This document shows, one piece after another, positions 47,632 through 59,452 of a stretch of DNA of 64,000 nt (position 1 is its first letter; every line of letters starts with the position of its first letter). This stretch comes from Mauremys mutica (taxonomy: Eukaryota > Chordata > Testudines > Geoemydidae): positions 13,133,105 to 13,197,104 of the forward strand of contig NC_059081.1 in assembly GCF_020497125.1 (NCBI RefSeq). The letters run 5' to 3'. Position numbers and translations under genes: made by a program. The notes below the pieces were generated by a model. It had not been told where the DNA came from, searched no databases, and saw nothing but the letters and a program-made list of their open reading frames with translations.

Positions 47632-48643
47632 ACACCGAGGCAAACCAAACCAGCCAGACGGAGAGGACTTTGGTTTTACCCCACTGGCTAACCATACGTC
47701 CCACAAGCAATTCCCTGAGAGACCAGTTTCCCAGTATCACCACCAGTGCCACTCGTTATGGGGACGAATAGTTATGAAAGCCAATGCCCCAGTAAAAGAA
47801 AAAAGGTTCTCCAAATCCCAAAAGACCAAGCCCCAGACCCAGGTCAATATACAAATCAGATCTTACCCACAAATCACTGTTGCCAATCCTTTAGAATCTA
47901 AAGGTTTATTCATAAAAGGAAAAAGATATAGATGAGAGATAGAATTGGTTAAATGGAATCAATTACATACAGTAATGGCAAAGTTCTTGGTTCAGGCTTG
48001 TAGCAGTGATGGAATAAGCTGCATGTTTAAATCAAGTCTCTGGACTACATCCATGGCTGGGATGGGTCATTCAGCCCTTTGTTCATAGCTTCAGTTTGTA
48101 GCAAAGTTCCTCCAGAGGCAAGAAGCAGGATTGAAGACCAAAAGGAGGAGTTTTCAGGACCTTTTAATTATATCTTCTGCCCTGTGGAAGATCACAACAG
48201 CAAAATGGAGCCTGGAGTCACATAGGCAAGCCACATCTTCATGCATGACTCAGTTCTTCACAGGCCGATGCCGTTGTTTATATGTTAGTTTGAATATTCC
48301 CAGGAATGCGCAGATGTGGATTGGTATCTCCCAAAGTTCATTGTTAGCCAAGTGTTTCTTGATTGGGCACTTACTGAGAATAATCCTTTCTTAAGAAGCT
48401 GACCAAATGCTTCACTGAGGCTTCTTAGAATCAAAACACATTGAGATACAAGTACATAGCCAATATTCATACCTTTAACTATAAAAATGATACACACATA
48501 CAGACAGCATAATCATAATCAGCAAATTATAACCTTTCCATAGACACCTTACACTACAACCTTTGTATAATATGTGATGCAAGTATATAACAGTAGTTGC
48601 AACAATGATCTATATGGTCATAGGTTATGTCAGTAACATCACA
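47632..48643 (-). mobile_element. Possible solo LTR, minus strand
   Basis: On the minus strand the segment begins TGTGATGTTACTGACA and carries AATAAACCTTTAGATTC at about 47887-47911. The left limit is uncertain; sequence left of the hAT insert (46570-46662) may belong to the same repeat. No internal retroviral genes are seen. Confidence 0.35.
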
Positions 48644-51186
48644 CAGCACAACTGGGGACACCCTCCCCCCTTGCACCTTTTAAAGGGTTGTAAACTGAAA
48701 GAAATGAAAGACCCCGGTGGTTGTGTAACAATCTGCTACAAATACATTCATCTATGTAATGAGATGTCAGGATTGTCTCCTATGTCATTGTAAACCCTTG
48801 AAGGTTGGTTGAGTTAGTGGAAAGGGATGGAAACAGCTACAAGCATGCTGGAGAGCTCTTTTTGTTGAGACTGTCACCAGGTTAGATCATCATGGGGATT
48901 CATAATCTGTTACTGTCCAATTTTTCAACTTCTTAGCCACTGTCAACTTTTTTACACTTTCTGAATTACACCCCTATGACAGCAGGAGTTTTCACTGGCC
49001 TAGTCTTTTATAGCCTTCTAAATCCTTCTGCAGTGCAAGGATCTCTAGGAAGGGGAATGTCCACTATACAGTCTGGTAAATCCTAGCACTTCACCCTATG
49101 AATAAAATGGGAAAAGGTTAGATTTGCTGAAAGTTTTTAATTACAGCTGGCACTTCCGAGCCTCCTGCTGGGAGCAGCCATGTTGTGGGGACTGTGTGTC
49201 ATGTGTGAAAGAATGCAGTGTTGTAGCTGTGTTGATCCCAGGATATTAGAGAGATACAGTAAGGTGTGAAAGTGGCAGTGTGAAGGTCCAGTCCCTGGAC
49301 AGCCTGAGAATATGGAGCCTACAAAATTGGCATAACTGAGAATTGCAGCTATCGGCTCTTGCTCTGCCCTTTAGCCACACCACCTCCCTCTGTATTACAA
49401 CAGTTAATATTTTTTACTTTTTTGTTGTAATTTTTTGTTTCCCCTCCCATACACAAAACCAAAAACCAATCTAGGAAGAAAACAAATATATGGAAATAAA
49501 AATACTGGGCTCAAATCCGCAGCAGAGGCAAAGTTATTCTCAGAGGGAAAGTGGTCAAAGGAAGTTCTGTGCAGAATTTCATTTTTCCTCACAGAACTGA
49601 CATTGCAGAGCTGTTAGTTACCACTAGGGGCCACTAGACCACACAGTGCCTGGCTCCCCAGCCCCCAAATAGAGGACACTGCTGCAGGGAGGAGAGAAGC
49701 AGGAGAGGGACCGGGAGCTGGAGGGTTCTCAGCAGCTGCTGTTCCTGGCACACCCTGAAGGAAGGACGCAGCATGCAGGAAACTTCACACAAGCTGGGTT
49801 TGACCAGCATCAGGCTGTTTCTCCCTCTGGATCCCTGGGCTCTGGCGGAAGAAAGTGCGGGTGTCTGGCCTGAGACTGGGCTCAGGGGTGGGGAGTGGAT
49901 GTCTGGGTTGGGGGACATCCTGTAGCTGGGCTTTTGGGGGGAGGGAGTGCAGGTGCCTGGACCTGCTGCTTGGCTCTGGGGGCCAGGGTTGTCTGAGCCA
50001 GGGGGCCACATGCAGCCCCCTCCAAATACTCTCTCCCTGTAAACACAAATCCCTCCAGTACCTCCCAGTTGTACCTCTCTCCCCCCAGCAGTGTCAGGAT
50101 GGGGACAGGATGAAAAAATGAGAATCAACTAAAAGACCAGAGGGGCAGCATTTTTCCCCAAGATGTGCCCAGATGGCACATATGACACACTCAGACTGAG
50201 GTGCCCAACAAAAACATGACAAAGAAACAGGAATTGGCTTGCCATAGGGGTTTCTTTAACTCTACTCCTGGAAGAATCTTTTTTGTTGCCTGTATTGTTA
50301 GAGACATACTTGCTGACAGGTACTTTGAAATAAATTACCAACATAATTGAAAGTGCCATGATTATACCGTTATTTTGACAAATAAAATATGCAGAATTTT
50401 AAAATATTGTGTGCAGAATTTTTTGGCACTGTATTTCCCCAAGACTAAGTGATTGTATATCTTCTTGTATAATGCACATAAAGCCAAATCTAATGTAAAG
50501 TTCCTCATACTTCCTGTTGTGCTTTCGTTAAGTTTGTCACCTTCCATATTTTTACATTTCACCCAGTGACAGTTATTGAGCATGCTTCCTTATCACTGAC
50601 TACACTTGTGTTGTCACTTATGTCCTAGTTGATTTCATTTTTTTCTATAGTATACTTTTCTTAACGCTTCCACTTTTTAACCACTAATCCATTTTTGTCC
50701 CATCACCCTTATTTTCTCTTTAACTAAAATTATTTTGTGGTGTAGACCTGAATGGGCAGAGGCCAGTACTACCAGAACCCCTCTGCCAGTGAAACTACTC
50801 ATGGTAATATATCTTAGCTGGTTTGGGCCTTTGTAAGATGAGTGGGAAGGTAAATCACCTCCACTATTACTGAATGTTTTTTGATGCATTGAATCACAGC
50901 CACTTATAGGTGCACAGAGAACGTTGGTGAGACCTATGTGAGGGCTCCACCCACAGTGCTCTCCTGTGTATGTCCAGTACAGGGTTGTGGATGGTGTAAC
51001 AAGACAGGGCTTCTCCTCTTCTCTCCCAAGGAACCCACTGCCCCACCCAGAGTCTCTTTTAGGCAGTTTTATTTTCCAAATTTAAGCCAAAACAACAAAA
51101 ATAGTTCCTCAGCTCATCTCATGCTACAACTCCCAGGGAATTTTTTCTCTTTACCTTTTAGGATCTCACTGCTCCCCCCCTCCCCC
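48644..51186. other. Intergenic DNA with minor repeat fragments
   Basis: A Penelope-terminus fragment (GTGTTGATCCCAGGATATTAGAGAG) lies at 49207-49255. CAGAATTTTAAAATATTGTGTGCAGAATTTTTTGGC at about 50391-50427 is a decayed interspersed repeat. No gene is recognised. Confidence 0.45.
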
Positions 51187-51417
51187 AGTTCAGATTGGGG
51201 AAGGAACCCTGACATTGTGATAGTGGTGGGATCATTTTTGAACCAAAAGCACAGCAGGATTTTAAAAGGATGAATTTTTCTTGTTAGAGTTTTTTTTCCT
51301 CTGCCTGAAGGCAGAGGGGTCAAGTTACAGTAGCAAAGGAATTCACAAGCTGGGGTTTGTTTGTTTTTTTTCTTTCTAGCTCTCAGTTATAGCTAGGTTA
51401 AACATAGAAAGGCTAGG

Positions 51418-52440
51418 ATGACAGTGACGTCCAGAAAAAACTGGATTTAGCCAGACTGCAAGCACAAGAGAAAGAGAAGGAACATAAGAAACTGATCTAA
51501 TTAAAACAACTCAAGGAAGCTGCTGAAAGTGAAGAGAAAGCCAAAATGGCTGCCCACAAGAGAGCTAGGAAGGCTCAGAGGGAGGCCCAGAAGATGAACT
51601 GGAGTTAGCGAGGGCTAAGCAAAATACACCAGACAACCCTAGCAATCCTTCCCCAGGTACCACTTCGCATCCCAGAAAGTTCCCCACTACAAGGCAGGTG
51701 ATGATACTGAGGCCTTTTTAGAAAACTTTGAAAGGGTCTGCCTTGGGTACAGCATCTTTACACACCAGTACATGCTAGAGCTGAGACTGCAGCTCAGTGG
51801 ACCCTTAGCAGAGGTGGCAGCTGAAATGCCTAAGGAACACATGGACAGTTATGAACTTTTTAAAAACAAGGCCAGAATCAGAATGGGGCTAAAACCTGAG
51901 CATGCCCATCGGCGGTTCAGAGCCCTAAGGTGGAAACCAGATGTGTCATTTACCCGACATGCCTACCACATTGTGAAAAATTGGGATGCCTGGACATCAG
52001 GAGCAAGTGTTAAATCTCCAGAAGAATTGTCCTTCCTAATGGAAATGGAGCAGTTCTTAGAGGGTGTTCCTGAGGAAATAGAAAGGTACATCCTAGATAG
52101 AAAGGCCAAAACTGTAATCGAGGCGGGGGAAATTGGAGCCAAATGGGTGGAGGTGGCAGAAAAAAACCCCAAAAAACTAGTAGCAGTTGGAGTGAATATC
52201 AGAAGGGGCAACCCGAAACAAAACCCTATCACCGGGGGCAACCCAAGGCCCCACTTACATCCCAAGGAAAACCCCAGACACCTTATCGTCCCACCATACC
52301 TGTCTCCAGCAACCCACCTCGCCCCAGTGATCAGTCAGCTAGGCGATGTTTTAAATGTAATGAGCTGGGGCATGTGAAGGCCAACTGCCCCAAGAACCCC
52401 AACAGACTGCAGTTCATTATGCCGGAGTCACACCCAAGGT
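51418..52440 (+). pseudogene. Gmr1 gag remnant with SCAN-like domain and zinc knuckle
   Basis: After a broken Lys/Glu-rich coiled N-terminus, the frame at 51772-52377 reads HAHRRFRALRWKPD, SPEELSFLMEMEQFLEGVPE and EIERYILDRK. This is the helical SCAN-like capsid C-terminal domain from which vertebrate SCAN domains are thought to derive. A frameshift then moves to the frame carrying CFKCNELGHVKANC (CCHC knuckle). Confidence 0.75.
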
Positions 52441-52479
52441 CCTCAGGCCCAGATGCCTCCCAGGTACCCTCAGAACGAA

Positions 52480-52787
52480 GGGAAACTGAGTGTGTGGGCG
52501 GGAAGAAGGTTACAGCGTGGAGGGACACTGGAGCACGTGTGTCAGCTATCCACCAATCCTTAGTGGACCCCAAATTCATCAACCTAGAGGCCCAAGTGAC
52601 AATTCAACCATTCATGTCAAAATCTTTAAACTTGCCTACAACTGAGTTGCCTGTCCAGTACAAGGTCTGGTCAAGAATGTGGACTTTTGCAGTCTATGAT
52701 GATTATCCCATGCTGCTGGGGGATGATTTGGCCAACCACGTGAAGCGAGCCAAGAGGGTGGGAATGGCCAGGCTAAGGAAGCTTTCA
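52480..52787 (+). pseudogene. Gmr1 protease remnant
   Basis: KKVTAWRDTGARVSAIHQSL is an aspartic protease active-site region (D-T-G), followed about 60 residues on by YPMLLGDDL. The frame runs into the hAT-like insert at 52796. Confidence 0.65.
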
Positions 52788-52989
52788 CACCTATCCATAG
52801 GCGGCAGGTTTGTATAATTTTTGGTGGGGCCCAAAATGGTGGTGCCCCCCCGCTCCCGCCCTGTAAGCCGATATAAAATGAAGCTACAACGCGTCAGCGC
52901 CACAAGATTACAAGGGTCAATTAAAAGTGGAAAGTCAGAAGCAGCACTTGCCTACTTCAATATACGGTATTATATTTTGTTGCATCTGT

Positions 52990-53690
52990 TGTGATGAAGT
53001 GGGAATGTTCTTAATATTTTCTCTGAATACTGTGTGGGTGCCTCAGTTTCCCCTGCAAGATGCCAACTGAAGGTGTTGGGGACAAAGAGATCAGGTGGCC
53101 TCCTTGTCCAGAAGAGACACAGAGGCCAGAGGAGGGAGTGTCAGTTTGGAGCTGGCTGGGGAAATTGGGAGAGACCCAGAACTTGGTTCTGGGCTCCCCA
53201 CCCCCCAAGATGGACCTGACAGAGGGGTTCTGTTTTCTGTACCAACAAGCTCTGTTTAAACTGTGTTCCCGTCATCTAATAAACCTTCTGTTTTACTGTC
53301 TGGCTGAGAGTCACATCTGACTGCAGAGTTGGGGTGCAGCGACCTCTGGTTGCCCCAGGACCAGCCTGGGCAGACTCACTTTGGAAAGTGCATGACGTGG
53401 AAGGGCATGCTGAATGCTCCGAGGTCAGACCCAGGAAGGTGTAAGCTTCTTGCCCTGGAGACAGTATGCTCCGAGAGAGGAGGCTCCCCCAGAGTCCTGA
53501 CTGGCTTTGTATGGAGATGTTCCAAAGCATCACAGCATCCCCTTCCACACCGTGCACTTCCCAGAAGTCCGCACAGGCACTGACACTCCCTCCTCCGGCC
53601 TTTGTCTCTTTTCCAGGCATTAGGAGGCCACCTGATCTCTCTGTTCTCCAACACCTTCAGTTGGCACCTTGCAGGGGAAACTGATTTGGG
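52990..53690. mobile_element. Solo-LTR-like repeat with an inverted partial copy (foldback)
   Basis: From TGTGATGAAGTGGGAATG the sequence runs through AATAAACC (53278-53285). CAGTTTCCCCTGCAAG and GCCAACTGAAGGTGTTGG at about 53044-53080 return inverted at about 53648-53682. The second arm lacks the middle of the first. LTR identity is an inference from the ends and polyadenylation signal. Confidence 0.5.
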
Positions 53691-53739
53691 AGAAATGAAG
53701 TAAAAGCTGCCCAAACCGAGCTTGAGCACTCCTGAATTT

Positions 53740-54249
53740 TGAGGTGTTCAAATCTGGAAGGCAGGTGCTGGGGGTGGGAGAGGGCTGTGGGCTCCATGGG
53801 GGAGCATGGCAGCAACTGTCTGGAGCTGCATGGAGCCAGATACGCTGGTCTGAGTGGCACAGTAAGCGGTTTGGGGGTTGGAGAAGAGGTAGGGAGTTCC
53901 GGGGGGCAGTCAAGGGACAAGGAGCAGGGGGAGTTGGATGGGGCAGAGGTTCGAAGGGGCAGTCAGGGGACAGGCAGCAATTGGATAGGCATGGGAGTCT
54001 AAGAGGTTTATCAGGGGACAGGTAGGGGGTGCGGTCCTGCGGGGGGGAAGTTGGGTGGGGTCTCAGGAGGGGGCAGTTGGGGACAAGGAGAAGGGAGGCT
54101 TAGATAGGGGCTGAGGTCCCAAGGGGCAGTTAGGGGCAGGGGTCTCGGGAGGGGGTAATTGGGGAACAAGGACCAGTGGGGCTTAGATAGGGGGTGGAGG
54201 TTCTGGGGGGCAGTTGGGGCAGGGGTCTGGGGAGGGGGCAATCAGCGGA
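53740..54249 (+). repeat. G-rich low-complexity region
   Basis: Degenerate repeats of the type GGGGCAGTTGGGG...GGGGACAAGG fill this stretch. The C-rich counterpart occurs inside the hAT-type element at 23098-23754. Confidence 0.7.
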
Positions 54250-55960
54250 CAGAGGCTGGGATTCAAAGGGCTCTGGGCTGCTGGCAGCCGCGGGGATCCC
54301 AGAGCCCTTTGAATCCCAGCCCCGGCTGGGAGTCAGAGGACTCTGGGCTGCCTGCAACCGCAGGGAGCCCAGAGCCTTTTAAATCCCAGCGGCGGGAATC
54401 AGAGGGCTCTGGGCTGCCCGCTGCGGCGGGGAGCCCAGAACCCTTTAAATCTCAGCCGCTGCTGGGATTTAAAGGGCTCTGGGCTGCCCGCTGGGGCGGG
54501 GAGCCCAGAGCCCTTTAAATCTCAGCCGCGGCTGGGATTTAAAGGGCTCTGGGCTGCCTGCACCCGCGGGGAGCACAGAGCTTTTAAAATCCCAGCCGCG
54601 GCCGGGAATCAGAGGGCTCTGGGCTCCCCGCCGCAGCAGGCAGCCCAGAGCCCTCTGATTCCCGGCCGCGGCTGGGATTTAAAAGGCTCTGGGCTGCCCG
54701 CCGCGGCGGGGAGCCCAGAGCCCTCTGATTCCCGGCCGCGGCTCGGATTTAAAAGGCTCTGGGCTCCCCGCAGTTGCAGGCAGCCCAGAGCCCTTTAAAT
54801 CCCAGCCGCGGCCGGGAATCAGAGGGCTCTGGGCTGCCTGCTGCAGCGGGAAGCCCAGCGCCCTCTGAGGCCCGGCCGCGGCTCGGATTTAAACGGCTCT
54901 GGGCTCCCCGCCGCTGCGGGGAGCGCAGACCCCTTTAAATCCCCGCCGCGGCTGAGATTTAAAAGGCTCTGCGCTCCCCGCGTTTGCAGGCAGCCCAGAG
55001 CCCTTTAAATCCCAGCCGCGGCTGGGATTTAAACGGCTCTGCGCTACCCGCGTTTGCAGGCAGCCCAGAGCCCTTTAAATCCCAGCCGCGGCTGGGATTT
55101 AAAAGGCTCTGCGCTCCCCGCTTTCGCAGCCAGCCCAGAGCCCTTTAAATCCCAGCCGCGGCTTGGATTTAAAAGGCTCGGCGCTCCCCGCGTTGGCAGC
55201 CCGCCCAGAGCCCTCCCAACCCCCCCCGCGGCCGGGAATCCGCGGGCTCTGGGCTGCCTGCTGCAGCGGGAAGCCCAGAGCCCTCTGATTCCCGGCCGCG
55301 GCTGGGATTTAAAAGGCTCTGGGCTGCCCGCCGCCGCAGACCGCCCCGATCCCTCTGATTCCCGGCCGCGGCTGGGATTTAAAAGGCTCTGCGCTGCCCG
55401 CCGCAGCAGACAGCCCAGAGCCCTCTGATTCCCGGCCGCGGCTGGGATTTAAAGGGCTCTGGGCTCCCCGCGTTTGCAGGCAGCCCAGAGCCCTTTAAAT
55501 CCCAGCCGCGGCAGAGAGTGTAAAGGATCTGCGCTCCCCGCGTTGGCCGGCAGCCCAGAGCCCTTTAAATCCCCGCCGCGGCTGGGATTTAAAAGGCTCT
55601 GCGCTCCCCGCGTTTGCAGGCAGCCCAGAGCCCTTTAAATCCCAGCCGCGGCCGGGAATCAGAGGGCTCTGGGCTGTCTGCTGCGGCGGGCAGTCCAGAG
55701 CCTTTTAAATCCCAGCCGCCGCCGGGAATCAGAGGGCTCTGGGCTGCCTGCAACCGCGGGGAGCCCAGAGCCTTTTAAATCTCAGCCGCTGCTGGGATTT
55801 AAAGGGCTCTGGGCTGCCTGCAACCGCGGGGAGCCCAGAGCCTTTTAAATCCCAGCCGCAGCCGGGAATCAGAGGGCTCTGGGCTTCCCGCTGCAGCAGG
55901 CAGCCCAGAGCCCTCTGATTCCCAGCCGCGGCTGGGATTTAAAGGGCTCTGGGCAGCCCT
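54250..55960. repeat. Array of about 24 palindromic 70-bp satellite units
   Basis: Anchors at 54464, 54534, 54604 and 54674 show an exact 70-bp period. Each unit is close to its own reverse complement: GGGATTTAAAGGGCTCTGGGCT, a short GC spacer, then AGCCCAGAGCCCTTTAAATC and CCAGCCGCGGC. A variant arm reads GGGAATCAGAGGGCTC. Long open frames on both strands follow from the repeat. Confidence 0.92.
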
Positions 55961-56096
55961 GGCGGCGGCGGCAGCGGCGGGGGGGCGCTCCAAGCAGGGG
56001 AGAAAAAACATTGGTGGGGCAGAGCCCCTGCTTGGGATTTATTCATGGGGCTAAAGCCCCAGAGCCCCATATAAGTCGGCGCCTATGCACCTATCC

Positions 56097-56516
56097 CTGT
56101 TCCTGAGTTTTCCACAGGGCCCTGTCTGTGTTACCAGAGACCCAGACAGAGGTGGTGGAACCAGATCCCCTGCCAACGACTGCAACAGCCATAGTAGATC
56201 AAATCCCAGAGACCCAGCCAAAGCCCGTCCCAGAACCGGAACTGGCAAAGCAACCAGCACCAGAACCGTTGCCAGCACTGAGTCCAGCGCTTGCAAACCC
56301 GTCTACAACTTCAACACCAGAGGGCACCGCCAAGCCTGCACTGGCAGCTGCAACAGATAAACTTACACAAGGAGGCTCAGGAAAAGCAAAAAGCCTGGTA
56401 TGATAAACATGCCAGGGAGCGTTCCTTCAAAGTAGGGGACCAGGTTATGGTCTTGAAGCATCGTGGGAAGGGCCATTCACAGTCCAAGAGTGCCTGGGAG
56501 CTGTTACCTATCTCAT
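56097..56516 (+). pseudogene. Gmr1 linker and integrase C-terminal tail
   Basis: A Pro/Glu-rich linker (PVPEPELAKQPAPEPLPAL) is followed, in another frame, by EAQEKQKAWYDKHARERSFK and VGDQVMVLK, the C-terminal region of a Gypsy-type integrase. The HHCC and DDE regions are missing. Confidence 0.6.
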
Positions 56517-56779
56517 AGCATCCCCCACCCCAAACCTAAAGCGTACAGTGTTATTTCTCTAAAGCCCTTTATTCCAGAGAATTAAAGGTTTGTCAGTTTA
56601 CAGCCCAGGGAAGGGATAATGCTAAGTGGCCTGAAGGTGTATAATACTATGAAGGAAAAAGTGATGGTGGCGTGGAAGAGGTGAACCTCTCCATGACCCT
56701 TGGACGTATGCAGCGACAGCAGATCAAGGAGCTTTGCACTAGCTTCATGGCAATGTTCTCAGCCACCCCAGATTGGACC

Positions 56780-56970
56780 TGTTGTGTATTTGGTTGTCAT
56801 GGTTTTGTTGCTATGGCAACTGAGTTAGATTATTATGGGTTAGCTCAACCGGTTTCAACCGGCTGAGGAGCTCTCTGTAGATATGTAAATAAAATGGAGG
56901 TTTTGGTTAGCTGCCTGCTCTCTGGCCTCAAGTGATTGTTTCCTACACTGGCTGCCCCAAGGATATAACA
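56780..56970 (+). repeat. 5' LTR of the Mag-like Gypsy element
   Basis: Begins TGTTGTGTATTTGG and ends GGATATAACA, with AATAAAATGG near its right part. No second copy exists in the window. Confidence 0.75.
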
Positions 56971-56971
56971 C

Positions 56972-56990
56972 TGGCGACGAGGATGGGATT
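56972..56990 (+). other. Primer-binding site, tRNA-Ser(GCT) type
   Basis: TGGCGACGAGGATGGGATT, one base inside the LTR, is complementary to the 3' end of vertebrate tRNA-Ser(GCT). Confidence 0.75.
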
Positions 56991-57095
56991 CCGGTGCTGC
57001 TCCAGTAACAGAAGGAAGTAGAAGTCAAGGTAAAGACCAAACAAAGAAAAAAAAGCTGCTTGTTTGCACTGACTGTGAAAGTGAAACTAAAAATC

Positions 57096-58721
57096 ATGAC
57101 TACTCTGACCAGGCCCCTGGAGCCTTTTGATGAGAATACAGAGCAGTGGCATGTGTATACTGAGCGTTTTGAGCTTTTTGGTATTGCAAATGACATTACA
57201 GAAGCAAAGAAGGTGCCAATATTCTTAACTGTTGTAGGGGCTAAAACCTACTCTCTGCTACGCAGCTTACTACACCCTGTTAAGCCTGAGACTAAATCTT
57301 ACAGTGACATTGTGGAAATCCTGGGGTCTCATTTCTCCCCAAAACCACTGGTAATTGCTGAAAGATATAGGTTCCACAAAAGAGACCAAAAGGAAGATGA
57401 AACAGTTGTACAATTTGTAGCCATTTTAAAAAAGCTAGCAGAACACTGTGAATTTAAAGAAATGTTACATGATGCCCTGCGTGACAGGTTAGTGTGTGGC
57501 CTGTACAGTGAAGCTATACGGAAGCGCCTACTGACAGAGGCTCAGCTTACCTTACAGAAGGCTGTTGATATTGCTGTCTCCATGGAACTGGCTACAAGGG
57601 AGGCACAATACATCGGTGCACCCCCTAGGGTGCAAAAAGTGTCACAAGAACCGACCCACAAAACTGTGCAGAGTCAAGAATGTTACTGCTGTGGTAAGCC
57701 AGGTCACCAGGCATCAGAATGCTGGTGTAAGGGCCTGGTGTGTCGACACTGTGGCAAAAAGGGACACATTGAGTGTGCCTGTAAACAAAAGAAAAAGAGG
57801 CCTGTGGTCTGGCCGACAAAAAGAGGAACCCTGCATACCCTAGAGCAGACCCAGGATGATCAAGGTGACACCTCATCGCAAGAGGAAGTGCCACTGCATG
57901 TTTTGTCTTTGGCAATGGGCTCACATGAATACTGGGTAACCCCGTTATTGGATGGCAAACGTATACGCATGGAACTGGACACCGGTGCAGCCGTCTCACT
58001 GATCTCCGAGACTGTGTATAAAGAAAAGCTACAGCATCTTCCGCTTAAGGCAACAAAAACTGTTCTGAAGACGTATACGGGAGAAGCTGTGCCTATGCTG
58101 GGCACTATTGATGTTAAGGTGGAGCTCAATGGACAGGTGGCTAAATTGCCACTGTTTGTGGTGAGAGGTAACTACCCAGCCTTAATGGGTAGGTCTTGGC
58201 TTGGGAAGATTCAACTGAACTGGGCAGAAGTGCACCGGATGACTAAAGAAGAAACCAGTCTAACCCCTATATTAAGGAAACATGCTGCTGTTTTTGGAGA
58301 TGATTTGGGAAGTATGAAGGGAATCACTGTGACATTGAACATTAAACCTGGCAGTCCACCAAAATATCTGAAAGCCCGAACTGTGCCATATGCCATCAGG
58401 CCAAAAGTTGAAGCAGACCTGGAGCGCCTGGTCACCAATGGAGTCCTAATACCAGTTACCCATAGCTCATGGGCCACTCCTATCGTTCCAATCGTGAAGA
58501 AAGATGGCTCTCTCCGGATTTGCGGTGATTTTAAAGTCACTGTCAACCCAGTGTTGTGTGCAGAGCAATACCCGCTTCCCCGCATCGATGACCTCTTCGC
58601 AGGCCTGGCTGGGGGACAAAAGTTCAGTAAGATTGATCTGAGTCAAGCATATTTACAGATGCACGTCGATGAAAAGTCCCAAGAGCTGTTGACTATTGTG
58701 ACTCATAAGGGGCTTTATCGA
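57096..58721 (+). CDS. Mag-like Gypsy gag-protease-reverse transcriptase, 3' truncated
   Basis: One open frame without stops. Family relatives start at the second Met (MTTLTRPLEPFDENTEQW), so 57096 is preferred over 57060. Gag carries two CCHC knuckles, CYCCGKPGHQASEC and CRHCGKKGHIECAC. The protease has LDTGAAVSLISE and PALMGRSWL. Reverse transcriptase shows WATPIVPIVKKDGSLRICGD and FSKIDLSQAYLQM, then stops after THKGLYR where the target sequence resumes. The Y-x-D-D box, RNase H and integrase are absent, so it cannot replicate. The frame continues 32 codons into Gmr1 sequence to 58817. Confidence 0.85.
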
Positions 58722-58726
58722 GGACC

Positions 58727-59452
58727 GAACGGGCATACCACTCCATTGACACAGGTAATGCTCACCCAATTAGAGCCCAACCTTAATGGGTGTCTCCTCA
58801 AGCTAAAACTGCTATAGAACGAGAGATCCAGGATATGCTACAGATGGGTGTAATCTGACCCTCTGACAGTGCATGGGCATCTCCAGTGGTTCTAGTTCCC
58901 AAACCAGATGGGGAGATACGTTTTTGTGTGGACTACTGTAAGCTAAATGCTGTAACTCGCCCAGACAACTATCCAATGTTACGCACAGATGAACTATTGG
59001 AGAAACTGGGACGTGCCCAGTTCATCTCTACTTTAGACTTACCCAAGGGGTACTGGCAAGTACTGCTAGATGAACTTGCCAAGGAAAGGTCAGCCTTCAT
59101 CACCCATGTCGGGCTGTATGAATTTAATGTGCTCCCTTTCGGGCTGCGAAATGCACCCACCATGTTCCAAAAACTTGTGGATGGTCTCCTAGTGGGATTG
59201 GGAGAATCTGCCATTGCCTACCTTAACGATATGTCCATCTTTTCTGATTCATGGGCAGAACACCTGGATCACCTGGAAAAAGTCTTCGAGCGCATAAGGG
59301 AAGCAGGACTAACTGTTAAGGCTAAAAAGTGTCAAATAGGCCTAAACAGAGTGACTTACGTTGGACACCAGGTGGGTCAAGAAACTATCAACCCCCTACA
59401 GGCCAAAGTGGATGCTATCCAAAAGTGGCCTGTCCCAAAGTCAAAGAAGTAG
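58727..59452 (+). pseudogene. Gmr1 reverse transcriptase remnant
   Basis: The main frame from 58886 reads VLVPKPDGEIRFCVDYCKLN, FISTLDLPKGYWQVLLDE and FNVLPFGLRNAPTMFQKLVD. The catalytic box is YLND instead of YxDD, so the enzyme is dead. A stop at 58858 (TGA in 'GVI*PSDSAW') and one at 59450 interrupt it. Confidence 0.85.

Larger units (their letters stand above)
52796..56087. mobile_element. hAT-like element, 3.3 kb, inserted in the Gmr1 element
   Basis: Ends CATAGGCGGC and (inverted) CATAGGCGCCGAC share eight bases. Flanks CACCTATC (52788-52795 and 56088-56095) form a perfect 8-bp duplication. The interior holds an LTR insertion near 52990-53690, G-rich low-complexity DNA and a 70-bp satellite array. 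No transposase is seen. Confidence 0.78.
56780..58721 (+). mobile_element. Second Gypsy element (Mag-like), ending abruptly in reverse transcriptase
   Basis: A 191-bp 5' LTR, primer site and an open gag-pro-RT frame are present. GGACC flanks both ends (56775-56779, 58722-58726), and the Gmr1 sequence reads on across the site. The right end is in mid-RT with no polypurine tract or 3' LTR. Confidence 0.85.

Noticed and set aside
46626..47648. Several long overlapping open frames (up to 178 codons) on both strands
   Set aside because: They lie within nested GC-rich hAT-type elements; stop-poor composition explains them and no domain is visible.
54250..55960. Regular palindromic repeats as a CRISPR array
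   Set aside because: There are no unique spacers, units are directly adjacent at 70 bp, and the context is a vertebrate intergenic transposon.
54159..56011. Repetitive Pro/Ser/Arg frames in the satellite region
   Set aside because: They are translations of the 70-bp palindrome on either strand, with no independent coding evidence.
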